Origin: Polyodon spathula
Taxonomy: Eukaryota; Chordata; Actinopteri; Acipenseriformes; Polyodontidae
Direction of reading: 5' to 3'
DNA: 64,000 bases
Assembly: GCF_017654505.1 (NCBI RefSeq)
Contig: NC_054539.1
Coordinates: 69,321,256 to 69,385,255, forward strand
This document shows positions 23,401-35,463 of this stretch, piece after piece (within the stretch, counting starts at the first letter, position 1; every line of letters starts with the position of its first letter). A program made the translations under genes and the position numbers. The notes beneath the pieces were generated by a model. The model was not told the DNA's origin. It worked only from the letters and a program-made list of their open reading frames with translations, and did no database searches.

Positions 23401-26400
23401 AATAGATTCACTATGATTTCCACAGCTCCATCTCCTGATCCTTGTACACAGTAGGGCTTTTGATTTCTAATACTTTACAGTAGGCACAACACTACACTGA
23501 GTACACTACAAGAGTTTTTGACTAACATGCTTTCTTTGCTTCACACACAATTAGGGGACACTATCAGCCACATGGTTAAAGTGTTTTTTCCATATTTTAA
23601 TTAACTACAATTTTATTTTATTTTTTTCAAAAAACAAGAGTTGAAGACTGGAGATGAAAACATGGCCCTAAATATCTTGAGAGAGATAGACACACACAGC
23701 AGTGTGGGTGCTACTGTATGTGAATACCAATATAGAGGACAAAGCTGGAGTTTATTGTTGTACCACAGCTAGGAAACCATAGAAATGAAGTATAAAATGG
23801 TGAGGGATAGGGATACTGAAGCCAACAGGGAAATGCTTTTAAAAGCTTAGCTGAAGCAGAAACACACCCACAAAGGATGACACTCGTCAGCTTTATGACA
23901 GAGTTGGGTTTACCAAGCAACTCTCATTAGGTGCCAAAACACATAAACCTGTCACATTTATACAGACACAGCAACACAAAACATTTTCCTTTGTAGCCCC
24001 AATTTAAGAGAGACCAGCTTAAAAGGACTGACCAGCTGGAGCCATTAGTGAAATAGGAACCTAGAAACACTGACCAGCTGCTGCTGCTCTGAGTCAATTC
24101 CAGCGCATGACATCAAACTGAAAAGGACAGAACGATTTATAAAGTACAGCTGTTTCTACATTAAAAAAAAAAAAAGTTAACAGGACAGAAAACCACCAAC
24201 AGTTTTTTGTTAAGCTTTGTTACTGTAAGTTATCCAAATAGTGTACTAAATCCAGAAGGATTCATAACTTCATTTTCCATGTAATGTTCTAAATACAAGC
24301 AAACAGTAATTTTTTTTAATTTTAAGTCAGGGTTAGTTGTCTCTTATTACCACCAATTCTTTAATTTAGGCAAGGCTGTCCAAGATTAGTGTTAATCAGG
24401 GTCTGTGACACTAACCCTGAAACAGTGTTATGCTGCAGTACGAGTAGATGGCTGCCTTTTTCCCTGTACAACACTCAAACCCTTTATCCTCTCTAAGCAC
24501 CACATCCCCCAAAGGCATTATGAAGCAGCTATGGTACACATGTGGTACTGTGCATAGCAAATAACATTATGCAACAAATCAGCAGGCTGCACAGTACTAT
24601 CAAGATAACAAAAGGGTGAGTCTGCTGACTAAAAAGACAGCAGCACTATAATGCAAACCAGCACTGCACAGTCCAGCAAATCAAGCCTGTATTACAACCA
24701 AGGATCTCCCAGCTCCTTCGTTATACACAGCATACGCTGAACCACATCCCAGACACCTCTGATTAATACAATCGTAGCAGCAGTTATCAGATCTCAGCCT
24801 TGCACAAACATATAGATGTCCCAGTATGTGTAGTTTATATTACAATCTAAGTTCTTTCCTTATCATTCTGCAATGCAGGCTTTCCCTACAGTAGGTGTGG
24901 AGGTTAGGGTGTAGAATAGCCCTTCTGTCTACAGTTGCTCTGATCACTAAGCATGCCATTTGACAGATATGCTTAAATCTTGTCCTGAAGCTATGCAGGT
25001 AGGTGCGTATTCCTGGGTTGCCACTATAGACTGAACAATAATGCTCTTAACATACAAAGACGTGCAACTCTGCAAGAAATCAACCCAACTTTAATAAATC
25101 CCTGGATACAACTTTCACCAGCTACAGCCCTTACCTGGCAGGTGGGACTGTGGTACACCAACCACAAGGTGATTAAAACAGAAGAAACCTGCTACTGTCA
25201 CAATCCACGAAACACAAACTAAGCTTCTTTCAAACTACTGGAATACCTTTGGATGCCCTGTGTATTATAACCATCACTCCCATAAATCTCAGGCTTACCA
25301 TTAGTCTGATTAATATACACAATAACAAATGGCTTATTTATTGTTTTTCACCCAGGTCCTCAAGTACTCCCAGTGATCTATGTTTTTGATTCAACCAGGA
25401 ACTAAACATCTGTTTTAAACATGCATTGTTTTTCACATAATACTTAGAGGACTAATCTACTGTTCACTACAATAAATAACACAAAGAGAACTGCTTAAAA
25501 CTAAACTCTGGGCCACTGCAGGTGCAGAGTCAAAAAAAACACTGAAAGCTGAACTAGGTTTCAGCCTGTACCAGCATGTAGGATTCCTTTGCTAAAAAAA
25601 AAAAAAAAATCTTCATTATATACTGCATATTTTGAGTACCTTTTTGGCACAGTGCAAGATTGAATTTCTGTTCAGAATTTAGATTTTATAAAGGGAGGGC
25701 TAAAATATCTGTTAGTACAGAGTGAACTCTAATCACTGCCCCGAGAATGAATTGCACATTTTAACAATCACATGCTAACACACTTCCCACTTGAATAATC
25801 TACTCCTCTGGCTTTGCAAGAGACCAGCACGCATGGAACAACAAGGAAGGCAGAAGCAAATAATCTGCACTTTGTACCTGACCCATTATCCTAGGGCCCC
25901 GTGAGACACACTCAGGCACGGAAGAGCTTCCTTCCCAAAGAGTGAAGGATTCCACCTTGACCCAGATTAGTCCAAGGAAAAGTATTGATTATTCCCATGC
26001 AAACCACAGAGGAAGGCATTGAAGAATTTTACCCAGGCTTACTACACCGAGCAACACTGGAATTCAGCACACTCTAATACAGCAGACAGCATCCTAAAGG
26101 CTCTTTAATCCAGTGGTTTGTTTAGGGAGGATGGGATGGAATATCAAGAGATGTCTTCTTCAGAGGTTCACTTTTTATTTCAGTCAACACATCCTGGTGA
26201 AAGCACCCTGTGGCCTCCACAGATCTTTAAGACTGATGTCTAATCTCCAGGTGTGTTTAGTAAACACAGGCACTGGGCGATGCTGGTTAGTGCAATAGCC
26301 CCATGTTATGTGACGGGGTGTATTTACAGTTACGGATGACTTGAAATGCACTTTTGCCACCAGATATTCCTTCTTATAGCAAGTTCCAAAGACTGGACGG

Positions 26401-27000
26401 GTCACATTAGCTTCCTTATAAATGCTGCAATCAAGATGCAAACTACAGTAAACTCATCACACTTGCTGCAGATACTTCACTAAGCAAACTGCATTGCAGA
26501 CAGCGGTTACAAACTAGCTCAGTTTCATTACCAACATCCCTTAATCTGGGAAAAGGAAACACAGTTCTGTTTTAGTGACACGCTGGACTGTTTGTAGTTC
26601 TTTGGTTGAGACATTGTGTTTAAATCCAGTGACTACAGCTGTTAAACTCAACCAAATGGGAACACCACAAACACTAAGGGGGAAAGGACCCTTTACAACA
26701 CACTCTTTGAAGCCTTACTGACACGAACGACCTATTTATTTACTGTTGCGTTTGCCCCAGGGTAACAGTTTGCTGTAAGTTTGAGGGTGGTGTAAAATGA
26801 TAGGCTGTTATTTAAAGTTTGCTGTGTTTGATGCTACTTTGTACTTAATTGAGGAATATAAGTGTGTCAAAAATTCTTCGAATGAAAGGACTACACTGCA
26901 TTCTTGTAATATTGTACAAACCTATACAGTACTGAGAGAATTGTATCCTATAATAGGAGTTACAATTGTTAAACTACAAAATGAGGAGCAACAGTATATT
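20430..27000. other. Non-coding asap2 intron stretch
   Basis: AT-rich sequence without recognisable exons, RNA genes or full transposons. Open frames here (for example 20813-21010, 21555-21839, 22752-23341 and 26113-26441) are short and have no family resemblance. Confidence 0.5.
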
Positions 27001-27010
27001 CGACTTCAGT

Positions 27011-27013
27011 AAT

Positions 27014-27053
<40 letters not shown>
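27011..27053. repeat. ATT microsatellite
   Basis: About fourteen ATT units. Confidence 0.9.
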
Positions 27054-27056
<3 letters not shown>

Positions 27057-28352
27057 GGCCTTATACTTCCTGTGAATAAATAAAAAATGGGGAACACAGA
27101 TCCAGAAGTTTAAAAAAGTAAACGCAGTTGGCTGTACACGTGTCAAGGTTTATTTATTTCAGATATGTGCAAACCACCAACATGCAAATAAAATGTTTTC
27201 CCTAAACAATCACCTTTGTGTTCACAACGACAACAGTTGCTGTAGTGAAAGGCAGTCCCGCTCAGCAAACGGTAAGCTTTGGTATCGGTCATTTCTGCAG
27301 CGGGAACACAGTTCAATCTGCTGGACTCGGTAACAAAAACAAGGCAAAGCCGGGCTGTCGCAATTTCAGTGTGATCTGAAGGTCAGGCATTAGTGAATAG
27401 CAGGATTATTTACCTCCAGTTTACCAAGTGAGGAATTCCATTTATATCACCTGACAGGGCGAGGTTCATCTCCCTAGGATATAGCTAGCAGCACACGCGC
27501 TAGCAGATTACTGTAGTCGTTTCAGAAATCCTTGGCTTTGCAAACAGGAAGCGCCTCTCGTTTCTTTGCATCATAAACCATTGTAAGAAAGCATATTATG
27601 GAGCAAAAGGTGGGATCGACCAATCGATCTTTTTGGGGTCGCGTTTACCATACATTTGATCTTGAAATGAAAGCCATTATAATAATTAACCCCTAAGGTT
27701 AAAAATAGGTTTACTGAAAACACTTAAATACGATATACATTTTACCACTTTCTTACAACACTCGCAGATTTGGTTGTGGGGTGTTCCATGTGCCCGTTAA
27801 AAATACAATGTAACAAGTGCATTATATTCAATTGCAAACTATTAATATTACTAAAATAGTCATTTTACAACGAACCTTGTACAATGTTAGTTTTTTGTGG
27901 ACCAGTTTTGAGCACGTTACAACAATGGTAAATAGACGTATAATTGTATTAAAAACTAGGCTATACTGCCATTGCTACAACATAACGCTTAAAACGCATT
28001 TGCGCTCTTGTGTTTACGCTGGGAGCCCGCGATTGCTAGAGTAATATTTAAAATATTTTCCCAAGCAGGCCACTCTGCTCATTGTTGTGCCAGTTAAAAA
28101 AAAACAAACAAAAAAAAAACAAACAAACAAAAAAAACTGGTAACACATCTTGAGAAAATACTGTTAATCAGTTCTGCTACAGACTAGCTGGTGTGTACTG
28201 GCGCTGTCAGAACTGCACGTTTTCCAACGTCAGCACCGCTTTGTTGGTCTACGTACTGACCCAGGTATACGATCCCCTTCACTAATTTGTGCTGCCACTG
28301 TATATGAAATGACAAGGCTGCTTGCTGAATAATGCACAAGTCAGGGATTTAC

Positions 28353-28478
28353 CTCCTCCAGAGCGGCCACGGTATTCCTGCATTGAGACATCCTGGTGGT
28401 GAAGTTAGAGGCGGTGGGTGCTTTGTAATCTTCATTCGTTTCAGACACAAATTCCGACACAGTAATCTGATCCGGCAT
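28353..28478 (-). CDS. asap2: asap2 coding exon 1 (start of ASAP2)
   Basis: The minus-strand ATG at 28478 (context AAAAATGC) opens MPDQITVSEFVSETNEDYKA, continuing PTASNFTTRMSQCRNTVAAL and EE, 42 codons in all. Then comes a GTAAATCC donor in phase 0. MPDQ-x-VSEF, the E-T-N-E-D-Y-K-A-P-T-A-S run and C-R-N-T-V-A-A-L-E-E are the invariant N-terminus of the ASAP family and closest to ASAP2. The next coding exon is at 4238-4310 and joins in frame as LEE-ALDVDR. The segment begins the BAR domain, which dimerises and binds curved membranes. No signal peptide is expected. The start is fixed by homology and by the 126-base exon length. Confidence 0.95.
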
Positions 28479-29147
28479 TTTTTCCTTGTATTATCTGTAT
28501 CGATTCCAAAAAAAAAAAAAAAAAAAAAAGTCTTTCTCTTTAAATTAAAACCTTGAAAAAGTTTAACGTGAAGCAATCTGGTGATCCGTTTTCCAGTAAG
28601 ACCAGTGTGCTGGAAAGAAGATTGTTCCCAAATGGAATATGAAATCCCAAACAAACGAGGGGAGTGCTTTCCTCTTCTCTCGGAGTCTTTTCGATCAGAT
28701 GTACCCTACTTACACCTCCTTTCGCCGCGAAAAAAAAAACAAACCTGTATTTTACTTAATGGGGAATGTTACGGGAGCGCGCAAGCGCTGGAACTAAAGC
28801 GTCGGGTTTTTATTCTTTGTTTTTTAGTTTACGTACGATTTCATACAAGAATAAAAACAGAGCGCTCGTTTGAATTAGCGCTTCAAGCTCCCAGCCCGAA
28901 GAAACGCAGATTTCCAATGAAGGCACAGGACTAGCAACGTAAAGGTGGAGGGATGGAGGGGCGGTTCCATGGAAGAAACCCGACCAATAAAAATGAAGAT
29001 GCATTGGCCTTGCCAATCAGAGCCAGCGTAAGGCGAGGTCTGTGTGAGGCGTTCTGCTCCTGCCGAGCTGTCTTTAAGGTGGCGGGTCAAGGCTATCTTG
29101 TGCAGCTCAGGTGTGCTGAAAGAGTAGCGCGCTGTGCTGTGCTGCAG
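28479..29147. promoter_or_regulatory. asap2: asap2 5' flank / likely divergent promoter
   Basis: The sequence upstream of the asap2 start is richer in C, G and CpG than its surroundings from about 28680 to 29150. It holds CCAAT boxes at 28984-28988 and 29013-29017 and an inverted one (ATTGG) at 29003-29007, three in 34 bases, which is typical of NF-Y promoters. A GC-rich GGGGCGG lies at about 28959. A perfect 13-base inverted repeat, TTTCGCCGCGAAA, lies at 28720-28732 and resembles an E2F site with one extra base. There is no TATA box in a clear position. The transcription start is not visible. An A run at 28507-28527 lies in the presumed 5' UTR. Confidence 0.6.
28953..29147 (+). other. Possible divergent plus-strand first exon
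   Basis: On the plus strand the frame from ATG at 28953 is open for 65 codons up to a strong splice donor (CTGCAG|GTAAGC at 29148). The region is the asap2 promoter read in the opposite direction. The encoded sequence is arginine- and cysteine-rich and matches no family I know, so it may be a non-coding leader exon rather than protein. If it is spliced to the exon at 30542-30658, the join is in frame. Divergent transcription from a CCAAT-rich promoter would explain it. Confidence 0.35.
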
Positions 29148-29189
29148 GTAAGCTTTGTGGCTGCTTCTTATATTTCAGACAAGCTCAGT

Positions 29190-29191
29190 AA

Positions 29192-29252
<61 letters not shown>

Positions 29253-29265
29253 ATATATATATGTG
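29190..29265. repeat. AT microsatellite
   Basis: AT dinucleotides with a few interruptions, just after the possible divergent splice donor. Confidence 0.9.
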
Positions 29266-29569
29266 TTCAGTCATTAAATTTAATAAATTACATGTATATT
29301 CAATTAAGAAATTCTAAGCGGTGGTGAGCTAAACGATCAAATAAAGAAATTATTATTAATAATTAGTATGTGTACACTTAAATTTTATAAATCCTTCTAT
29401 GTACATGTCAAACGATATAATTGACTCCGATGACATTGAAAAAATAATAAATACTTAAGCGTTGTAAAATCTACCTTGGACAAACTTTTAAAGAGTTTTT
29501 AGATGTCGTTTACAGCAAATATAATTATTAATATTTATTATATGTATAATATATTTATATTATTTATTA

Positions 29570-29600
29570 TTAGATTATTATTATTATTATTATTATTACT
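29570..29600. repeat. ATT microsatellite
   Basis: Short ATT run inside an AT-rich stretch. Confidence 0.7.
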
Positions 29601-29825
29601 AGTACCATTGCTGTAAAAATGTAATTAAAAAAGAATGACGTCATTAAATTTCCAGCAGTTAATGTATGATTCGCACAGTTTAAGAATACAAACACCGCGC
29701 TCATGCCGCCGTAAAGTTAAACGAAATATGCTACAGTGTGCTGCAACGATCTGACTGACAGGGTTAAAACTCCCGTTTGAGATAGACACCAAGGGTTCGT
29801 TTTTCTAACCTTTGATATTGAATCT

Positions 29826-29826
<1 letters not shown>

Positions 29827-29860
<34 letters not shown>
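29827..29860. repeat. Poly-T homopolymer
   Basis: About 34 T. It may be the tail of a retroposed sequence on the minus strand, but no such sequence was recognised. Confidence 0.85.
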
Positions 29861-29867
<7 letters not shown>

Positions 29868-29949
29868 AGATACTGCTATTTGAATCCATTTATTTGATAG
29901 GTTATGCATTTATGCATACTTCTCACGTTTTCAGGAAAAGACTTTTCAA

Positions 29950-30240
29950 AATTAATTTTTGAACAATTATTTTTATTTTTCCAACTTTCTCCCAATTTGG
30001 AATGTCCAATTATTATTCAACCTGGCTGACCACTGCAACCCCTAAGAGAAGAGCACTCTAGTCCTCCGAAACGAGCGCCGTCAGCCACCCGCTTTTTACC
30101 AGTCTGCAAGCCCGCCGTGCAGCCGTATACAGAACTTACAGCGCCGAAGGACCACACAGTTCTGAATTGCGTACAGGCCGACCTGCAGGCGACCGGCCAG
30201 CCGCAGGGGTAGGTGGTGTGAGTTGAGCCAGGGACTGTAT
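29950..30240 (+). repeat. SINE-like interspersed repeat
   Basis: The block contains CCAATTTGGAATGTCCAATT, then GTCCTCCGAAACGAGCGCCG, CAGCCACCCGCTTTTTACC and CGCAGGGGTAGGTGGTGTGA. This order of words is familiar from an abundant repeat in non-teleost ray-finned fish. The GC-rich right half stands out from its AT-rich surroundings. The family name and promoter type are not certain. Confidence 0.5.
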
Positions 30241-30541
30241 TTACACAATTATTGTTTTGAGATTCAGCTTTTGTTAGGGAGCTCCCCTAAATCGTTTGTT
30301 TAGAAAGATATAGGGTATTAATGCTTGTGACAGAGTAGCTGTCTGTCGTGTGGATGCATGCATTTGCTGCTGAGTGACAGGCAAGAGATCCAGACGGAAG
30401 TTTAAGATAATACACCCTCAGATCACACACCGAACAGCTCATATGACACCACCAGCAATGGCAGCGCACGGAGCAATACAACACAGTGTAAAACTGTAGC
30501 ATCTATAATATCGGAACTAATCTTTCCTGTTCAATAATAAG

Positions 30542-30658
30542 CTAATGTTGCTGAAGAGCTTGATCATGGCGGATCACCAGTTTGGGCGGATATGTGGTGG
30601 ATTGAAGTACTTGGAATGCCGTGGCAAGGATAAAGAAGCCTTGCACAGAGATTATAAG
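30542..30658 (+). CDS. Candidate first coding exon, family not recognised
   Basis: An ATAATAAG acceptor-like site precedes the block and GTAAAAC follows it. The ATG at 30566 has a strong initiation context (ATCATGG) and gives exactly 31 codons before the donor (phase 0). The sequence reads MADHQFGRICGGLKYLECRG and then KDKEALHRDYK. The charged, cysteine-containing sequence looks like genuine protein, but I do not recognise the family and found no following exon with confidence. It lies about 1.4 kb from the possible divergent exon at 28953-29147. It could also be a fragment of an old repeat. Confidence 0.35.
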
Positions 30659-31624
30659 GTAAAACTTATAAACTGAGTCAAGTAAGCTTTTTCTTCAAGT
30701 GTATTCATCACAGGGATCATCCTGTATAACTGCAGTCTTAGACATGCCTTGCTTTTACCTGCCATTTAATAAGGATTTGCCTTTATCCCTCACAAGGACT
30801 CAATATAGTGGAGGCGATTGTACGTCTGTATGTACTTATGTCATACTGTTCCATATATCCGCGTGTCTAATTGTGATGAAACTGATATTAACGTTGTTTT
30901 AGATTATTAAAATCTCCGGATATATGGGGGTGTCTCTATGTCCGTACGCTTGTACACTGTACACATACTGATAGGTCTCTTTGAATTTCCATCTATGGCA
31001 AGGATGTATTTTAATGACATACTTGGTATATCAACTTGTGTGGTAGTTTTCAGCACCTATTGCAATAGCCACTTGATTGGCCTTTTCACTTGCTTAAAAA
31101 TATTAGTCTCCTTCATCCACATAACAGCTGCTGTAGTCTTCCACCTGATTGATTATCGAGATAGAGTTGTGTTTATTTTAATGATCGGAACAGTGCAAGA
31201 TCTTACCAACGCAGCTGTGTAAGTTTGAATGGAATTCTGTTTTAAGGAAAACGCAGCGTGTTACTTAAAATAAGTATCAGCAATTAAAACATCATCATGC
31301 AAAAATAATTAATATTCAGTAAACACCTAATTGTGACACATTCAGTACTTACTCATTTGAATCCCTTTGTGAATATTGATTCATCAGAACTGTACATTTT
31401 AAAGTCATGGAGATGCTTTTCCAATGGAATAATAGGCACAGATGTGGCATTCATTTTTCTTCAAAGGCTAAAAATAGCTTATATCAAGTCAATTTGTTTC
31501 CTGTCTAGGTTATCACCTCTTCAGTATCCTCTTTATCCTGTATCAAATGATTTCCACCACAAAAATGTGTCTTGAAGTTAGGTATTTAGATACTGTACAT
31601 GCGTGATAGATTAAAAAAAAAAAA

Positions 31625-32230
31625 CACGTTGGGGTTGTGGCAGGCTGCCCTGCCCTTGTGCGGATTTTGTGTTTTATGTTTTATGTTTTCTATTATATGT
31701 ATGTATGTTTGTATTGGTGCACAGAGTGTGGGTTTAAAATATATAGTTGTATTTAGGCACAGGGATTGCACAATCACTTCATGTGCAGATAAAATGTGTA
31801 TTAGTATGTGAGAACGGGGAGTGCACAAATTAGTTCATGTGCAGATGTGCTGAGATTCAGATTGAATGTTTGATTAGCAACCGAGTCTTGGTACAGCTGC
31901 ATAAAAGATCCAGTGTTTCACACACACAAGGTTGGGTGTTCATAGTGGAGAACTGGAGTAGAAAGAGGAGGTAATAATAATTCAACTAAAAGATAACAAT
32001 TGCTACTCGTGCTGGAAGCACCAGCACGGTAATGTTGTTTGGTTTTGTTTCGTGTCTGTTTTGTTTGTCTGTTTGTTTTGATCACTGCGCCATTTTGTTT
32101 AGTGTTTGTGTTTTGCTAAATCTTTTTATTGATAATTAAATCTGCACAGCTGCGTGTTACTCACAACACTTTGTTCTGGATTTCCTTCTTGGTGTGACAT
32201 CATCCACCACAAAGCCAGCCTAGTCACAGG
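31625..32230. repeat. Interspersed repeat with weak inverted ends
   Basis: The left end has GTTGTGGCAGGCTGCCCTGC. The complement of the right end has CCTGTGACTAGGCTGGCTTT. The interior is T/G-rich with TTTGTTTCGTGTCTGTTTTG and an ATTAAATCTGCACAGC polyadenylation-like context, then TTTCCTTCTTGGTGTGACAT. The architecture matches 13660-14070. A DNA-transposon-derived MITE is one reading and an LTR-like remnant another. Confidence 0.4.
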
Positions 32231-32480
32231 GATTTAACAGAATTTTAGTTTTTTAAATACTGGTGGCAATGCCATTAAACTAGTACCATTAGCAAACAAC
32301 ATCACTGCCAGCAATGCTTTCGGTCCTGATGCTGCTGAATGCTGGTACTCGGATGGTATTATGATTCTTCAATGTATTTTCAGAGTATATCAGTTAATAC
32401 CAATGTGATACCATTGAATTGGGGGGTGAAAAAAATGGGAAATATCCCCACTAAAACCTTTAACTAACTGTAACCTACAT

Positions 32481-33824
32481 GCCTTGTTTCCACTGGTGGC
32501 CGTGGTCGGCCGGGCTAGTAAAATTGGGTGTTTCCACGGCCGAACGTGTCCAGCTTTTCTGGCTCACTTTGCTGTATACCAGACCTGCCAACCTGCCCAC
32601 GTCATTTTCAGCAGTGGAGGCGTGTGCTTGAATTTGTAGAGCGACAGGAAATAGAGACGCACATCAGCAATGTCGGAAGATAGAATGTCAGGTGGCGTGT
32701 GGGATCATGAAGAAATGAAGGTTTTATTAGCAGCATGGAGTGATGTCAACATACAAAAACAGCTAATGGGTGCGGTAAGAAATATCTGAGTATATGAAAA
32801 AATCTTGCAGAGCATGCATTTCACAGAAACCGGTGCAGTTCCCTGAGAAGATAAAAAAACTTCGGACTAAGTACAAAAAAATTAAAGACATTAACAACCG
32901 GAGTGGGAACAGCCGAAAAACCTTCCCATTTTTTGAACAAATGGACAGTGTTTTAGGCTGTCGTCCTGTGAACAGTCTGCATGGTCTTTTGTACAACAGC
33001 TCCATGGAGACCTCAGTGTGGAAGACGAACAAGATCCCGTATGCCAAGCAACAGGTAAGGTTACATATCATTCATAAATTGTAATTTACTGTAAAGCTGA
33101 GTAATATGTATTACTTAAAATACTGCTTTTTTAATAACTAATTTGTCTCACACATGTGCCATTTATTGTAGTGCGAGTAATCATTTGCAGGAGAAGTTAC
33201 TGCCTTTAATAACTCATTAAACAAAGTAAAAAAAAAAGCTATGCATTTAAAAAAAAAGGCATTGTAGTTATTTTGTACTCCATGTGGTCTGTAATCTCAT
33301 TATTTATTGTTTTTACTTCTGCAGAAGATCTGTCGACTCATCGTCTCCACAGCCACCAGATGCACCTGCCATCTCTCCTAGGTGCCAAGACAGACTGGAA
33401 AGAGCTGCCGCCTCATCTGGGTCACAATGGGTGCAAGACCAGCAGCATTCCAGAGAGGTAGTGACACTACATTTTTATTTTAACTAATGCAAACAGTAAG
33501 GCTCACTGCCCTACAGCTGTGTGTATTAACCATGCAAATCTAGCACTAGTGATAATCTGGGTTTGTTTTCAACCTGTGGTACATTATGCATTATGTGAAC
33601 ATAAATGAACAAATACACAAACAAACATGTTGCTTACCACACATGTGCTTCGTGTCTTCTGAAGTAGAACAATCAACACATCTTCTTTTTGGATCAGCGA
33701 CCTGGGTTTGTATTATGCTGTCTACAGTAGTGTAAAGCACATAAAAAAAAAATAGCCCCATCAGCCTCCATCGCTTGTGGAGTTGTTTCCTCTGGGCCGG
33801 CCAGCTCGGGCAGTGGAAACAAGA
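32481..33824 (+). mobile_element. TIR element carrying a Myb/SANT-like gene, no transposase
   Basis: The left end reads GCCTTGTTTCCACTGGTGGC. The right end, in complement, reads GTCTTGTTTCCACTGCCCGA, and both run into a GGCCGGCC-like block. The inverted repeats are about 33 bases and imperfect. The interior encodes a decayed trihelix/Myb-like protein of the type that accompanies Harbinger-type transposons in fish. No transposase frame is present, so the element is non-autonomous. The target duplication is unclear. Harbinger affinity is an inference from the Myb-like gene. Confidence 0.6.
32670..33461 (+). pseudogene. Decayed Myb/SANT-like (trihelix) DNA-binding protein
   Basis: The ATG at 32670 gives MSEDRMSGGVWDHEEMKVLL, then AAWSDVNIQKQLMGAVRNI and an in-frame stop. 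The frame continues VYEKILQSM, shifts near 32840, and resumes KIKKLRTKYKKIKDINNRSG followed by FFEQMDSVLGCRP. The W-x-E-E-x-K-x-L-L-x-x-W helix, the central K-I-K-x-L-x-x-K-Y-K-K-x-K-D and the F-F-E-x-M-D-x-V-L-G end are the three-helix Myb_DNA-bind_4 pattern. An AACAG|GTAAGG donor near 33056 and a TTCTGCAG acceptor near 33324 suggest an original intron. The second part (SVDSSSPQPPDAPAI) is an acidic, proline-rich tail. The stop and shift make it non-functional. Confidence 0.7.
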
Positions 33825-34925
33825 CATAAGAGTGAACAGCAAGCAAACTGGAATAACTCAAAGGAGCTTAACTGATACAGTTTGCAGGGGACCCAGTGTG
33901 AAGAGGACAGCATTCAACATTTTATTTTTGAACTGTTTTCATTTTGAATAAAATATGACATTGCTGTGACAGCGTCAGTAGAAGGTGTCTTTTCTGACGT
34001 GACGTGTTTTAATACATAAAGGATTTCGTAATGAAAGTCGAACGGCATACCAATCTGTTTTTACTGTTATCGCGTGTTCATGTTTTAACAGCTGCGATGA
34101 ACAGAAGCCAGCATCTCGTTTCTCTGCCAAATAGGGTTTTTGTTTACCAGTCCACCCTTTATTATTTGAATTCTGAACTGAAAAAAGGAAGCCAACCACA
34201 AAGCAACCCATTCAGCCCATTGAGACTTGAAACCATGGGCATTCAAAGTTACCCTTCAACTCCTGCTGTGATCCAACACGTTTTGTTGAAAAACATATGG
34301 CGATGTGCTGTGAGTTTTAAAAAGTGCAGCGCCTTTATGAGCCAACGAGCATGTTTGCCGAATCACTTGAGGGACACTTCACAAAATAATCAGGACAGAA
34401 GTGTCATCTGCGTCACATTGGCTTCACATGAACAAGCAGATGGTGTTTGTATCTGATTGTGAAATGAAGGCAGAACAAGGATAACTGCTGCAGCTGTTTT
34501 AAAGTTGTTCCTCAAAGCTTGACTTTGTTGCCACGTGGTGCTGTGTTTTTGTATTGTTTTATACTTGGTCCAAAAGTCGCAGTTCATGGTAATGCTGGGG
34601 AAAAAATATGTACCAAGGCAGCAATCAAACACTAAAAAATGGGGACGAGGTGAGTTTGACATCCTTTATTATAGGGGTCACAGCTGAGAGCGGATACGGA
34701 ACACCCAGGCTAACATTCCAACACAAATGTATTGAGGACAGTGTAAAGTACATGCAGCAAACTCATTACTGTCTACTGTTGCTACCTTCCAAGTTTCATA
34801 GGTGTTCGGACACTAGACTAAACAGTGACCACTGGAAGTCTAAACAGTTAATATAAGCAGGCAAAAGCATGTGGGAATCCTGCATACATAACAACTCTGT
34901 TGCTTATTGGGACTTGTCCGTAACC
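33825..34925. other. Intergenic stretch, no gene seen
   Basis: Open frames at 33975-34456 and 34390-34856 overlap on both strands and have no family resemblance. No repeat was recognised. Confidence 0.45.
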
Positions 34926-34932
34926 TATACGT

Positions 34933-34967
34933 ATATATTATATATATATATATATATTATATAATCT

Positions 34968-35001
<34 letters not shown>
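34933..35001. repeat. AT microsatellite
   Basis: Interrupted AT dinucleotide tract. Confidence 0.85.
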
Positions 35002-35463
35002 AAATAAAAAAGCATCCTTGCTTGTAAATTTATTTGTAAGAAATGTATGTCAAATTTGTTGTGTCAATACTAACCCAGATTATTTCGGTTCAGAAGAATA
35101 TTTGACTATTTTATTTTTAATTACCTGATAAAATGTAGAGTATAATTTTACCCTGTATTAGAGAATTGTCAAAGGAGTGAAATTAAATCCTGTACCCCCG
35201 CCTATTCCCTTTGAAAACAAAGGGCAGAAACCCTCTAATGGCACAGGGACTAACTTCACTAGGGTTGAAGTTTCTTTTTGTTTGATACTGTAAGCTTGAT
35301 ACCTGTGGGAAACACAAGTATAATCCTGTTTTGTTTTAAAATACTTTGTTGCATTGTTTGTTTGAATGTTTCTCCCAGTATGAGTCATATGCTTTGTTAC
35401 TGTGCTTGAGTGCAGCATTGGAAAGAGGGACCTTGTTAGTGGTGGTGAGGATACAGCACATGA

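Noticed and set aside
28349..28654. A 101-codon minus-strand frame over asap2 exon 1
   Set aside because: It is out of frame with the conserved ASAP start. The true exon uses a different frame at 28353-28478.
30938..31222. A 94-codon hydrophobic frame as a membrane protein
   Set aside because: AT-rich and T-rich sequence gives hydrophobic chance frames. There are no splice sites, start context or family resemblance.
33273..33487. Two overlapping frames as independent genes
   Set aside because: They are the second exon region of the decayed Myb-like transposon gene, read in two frames.
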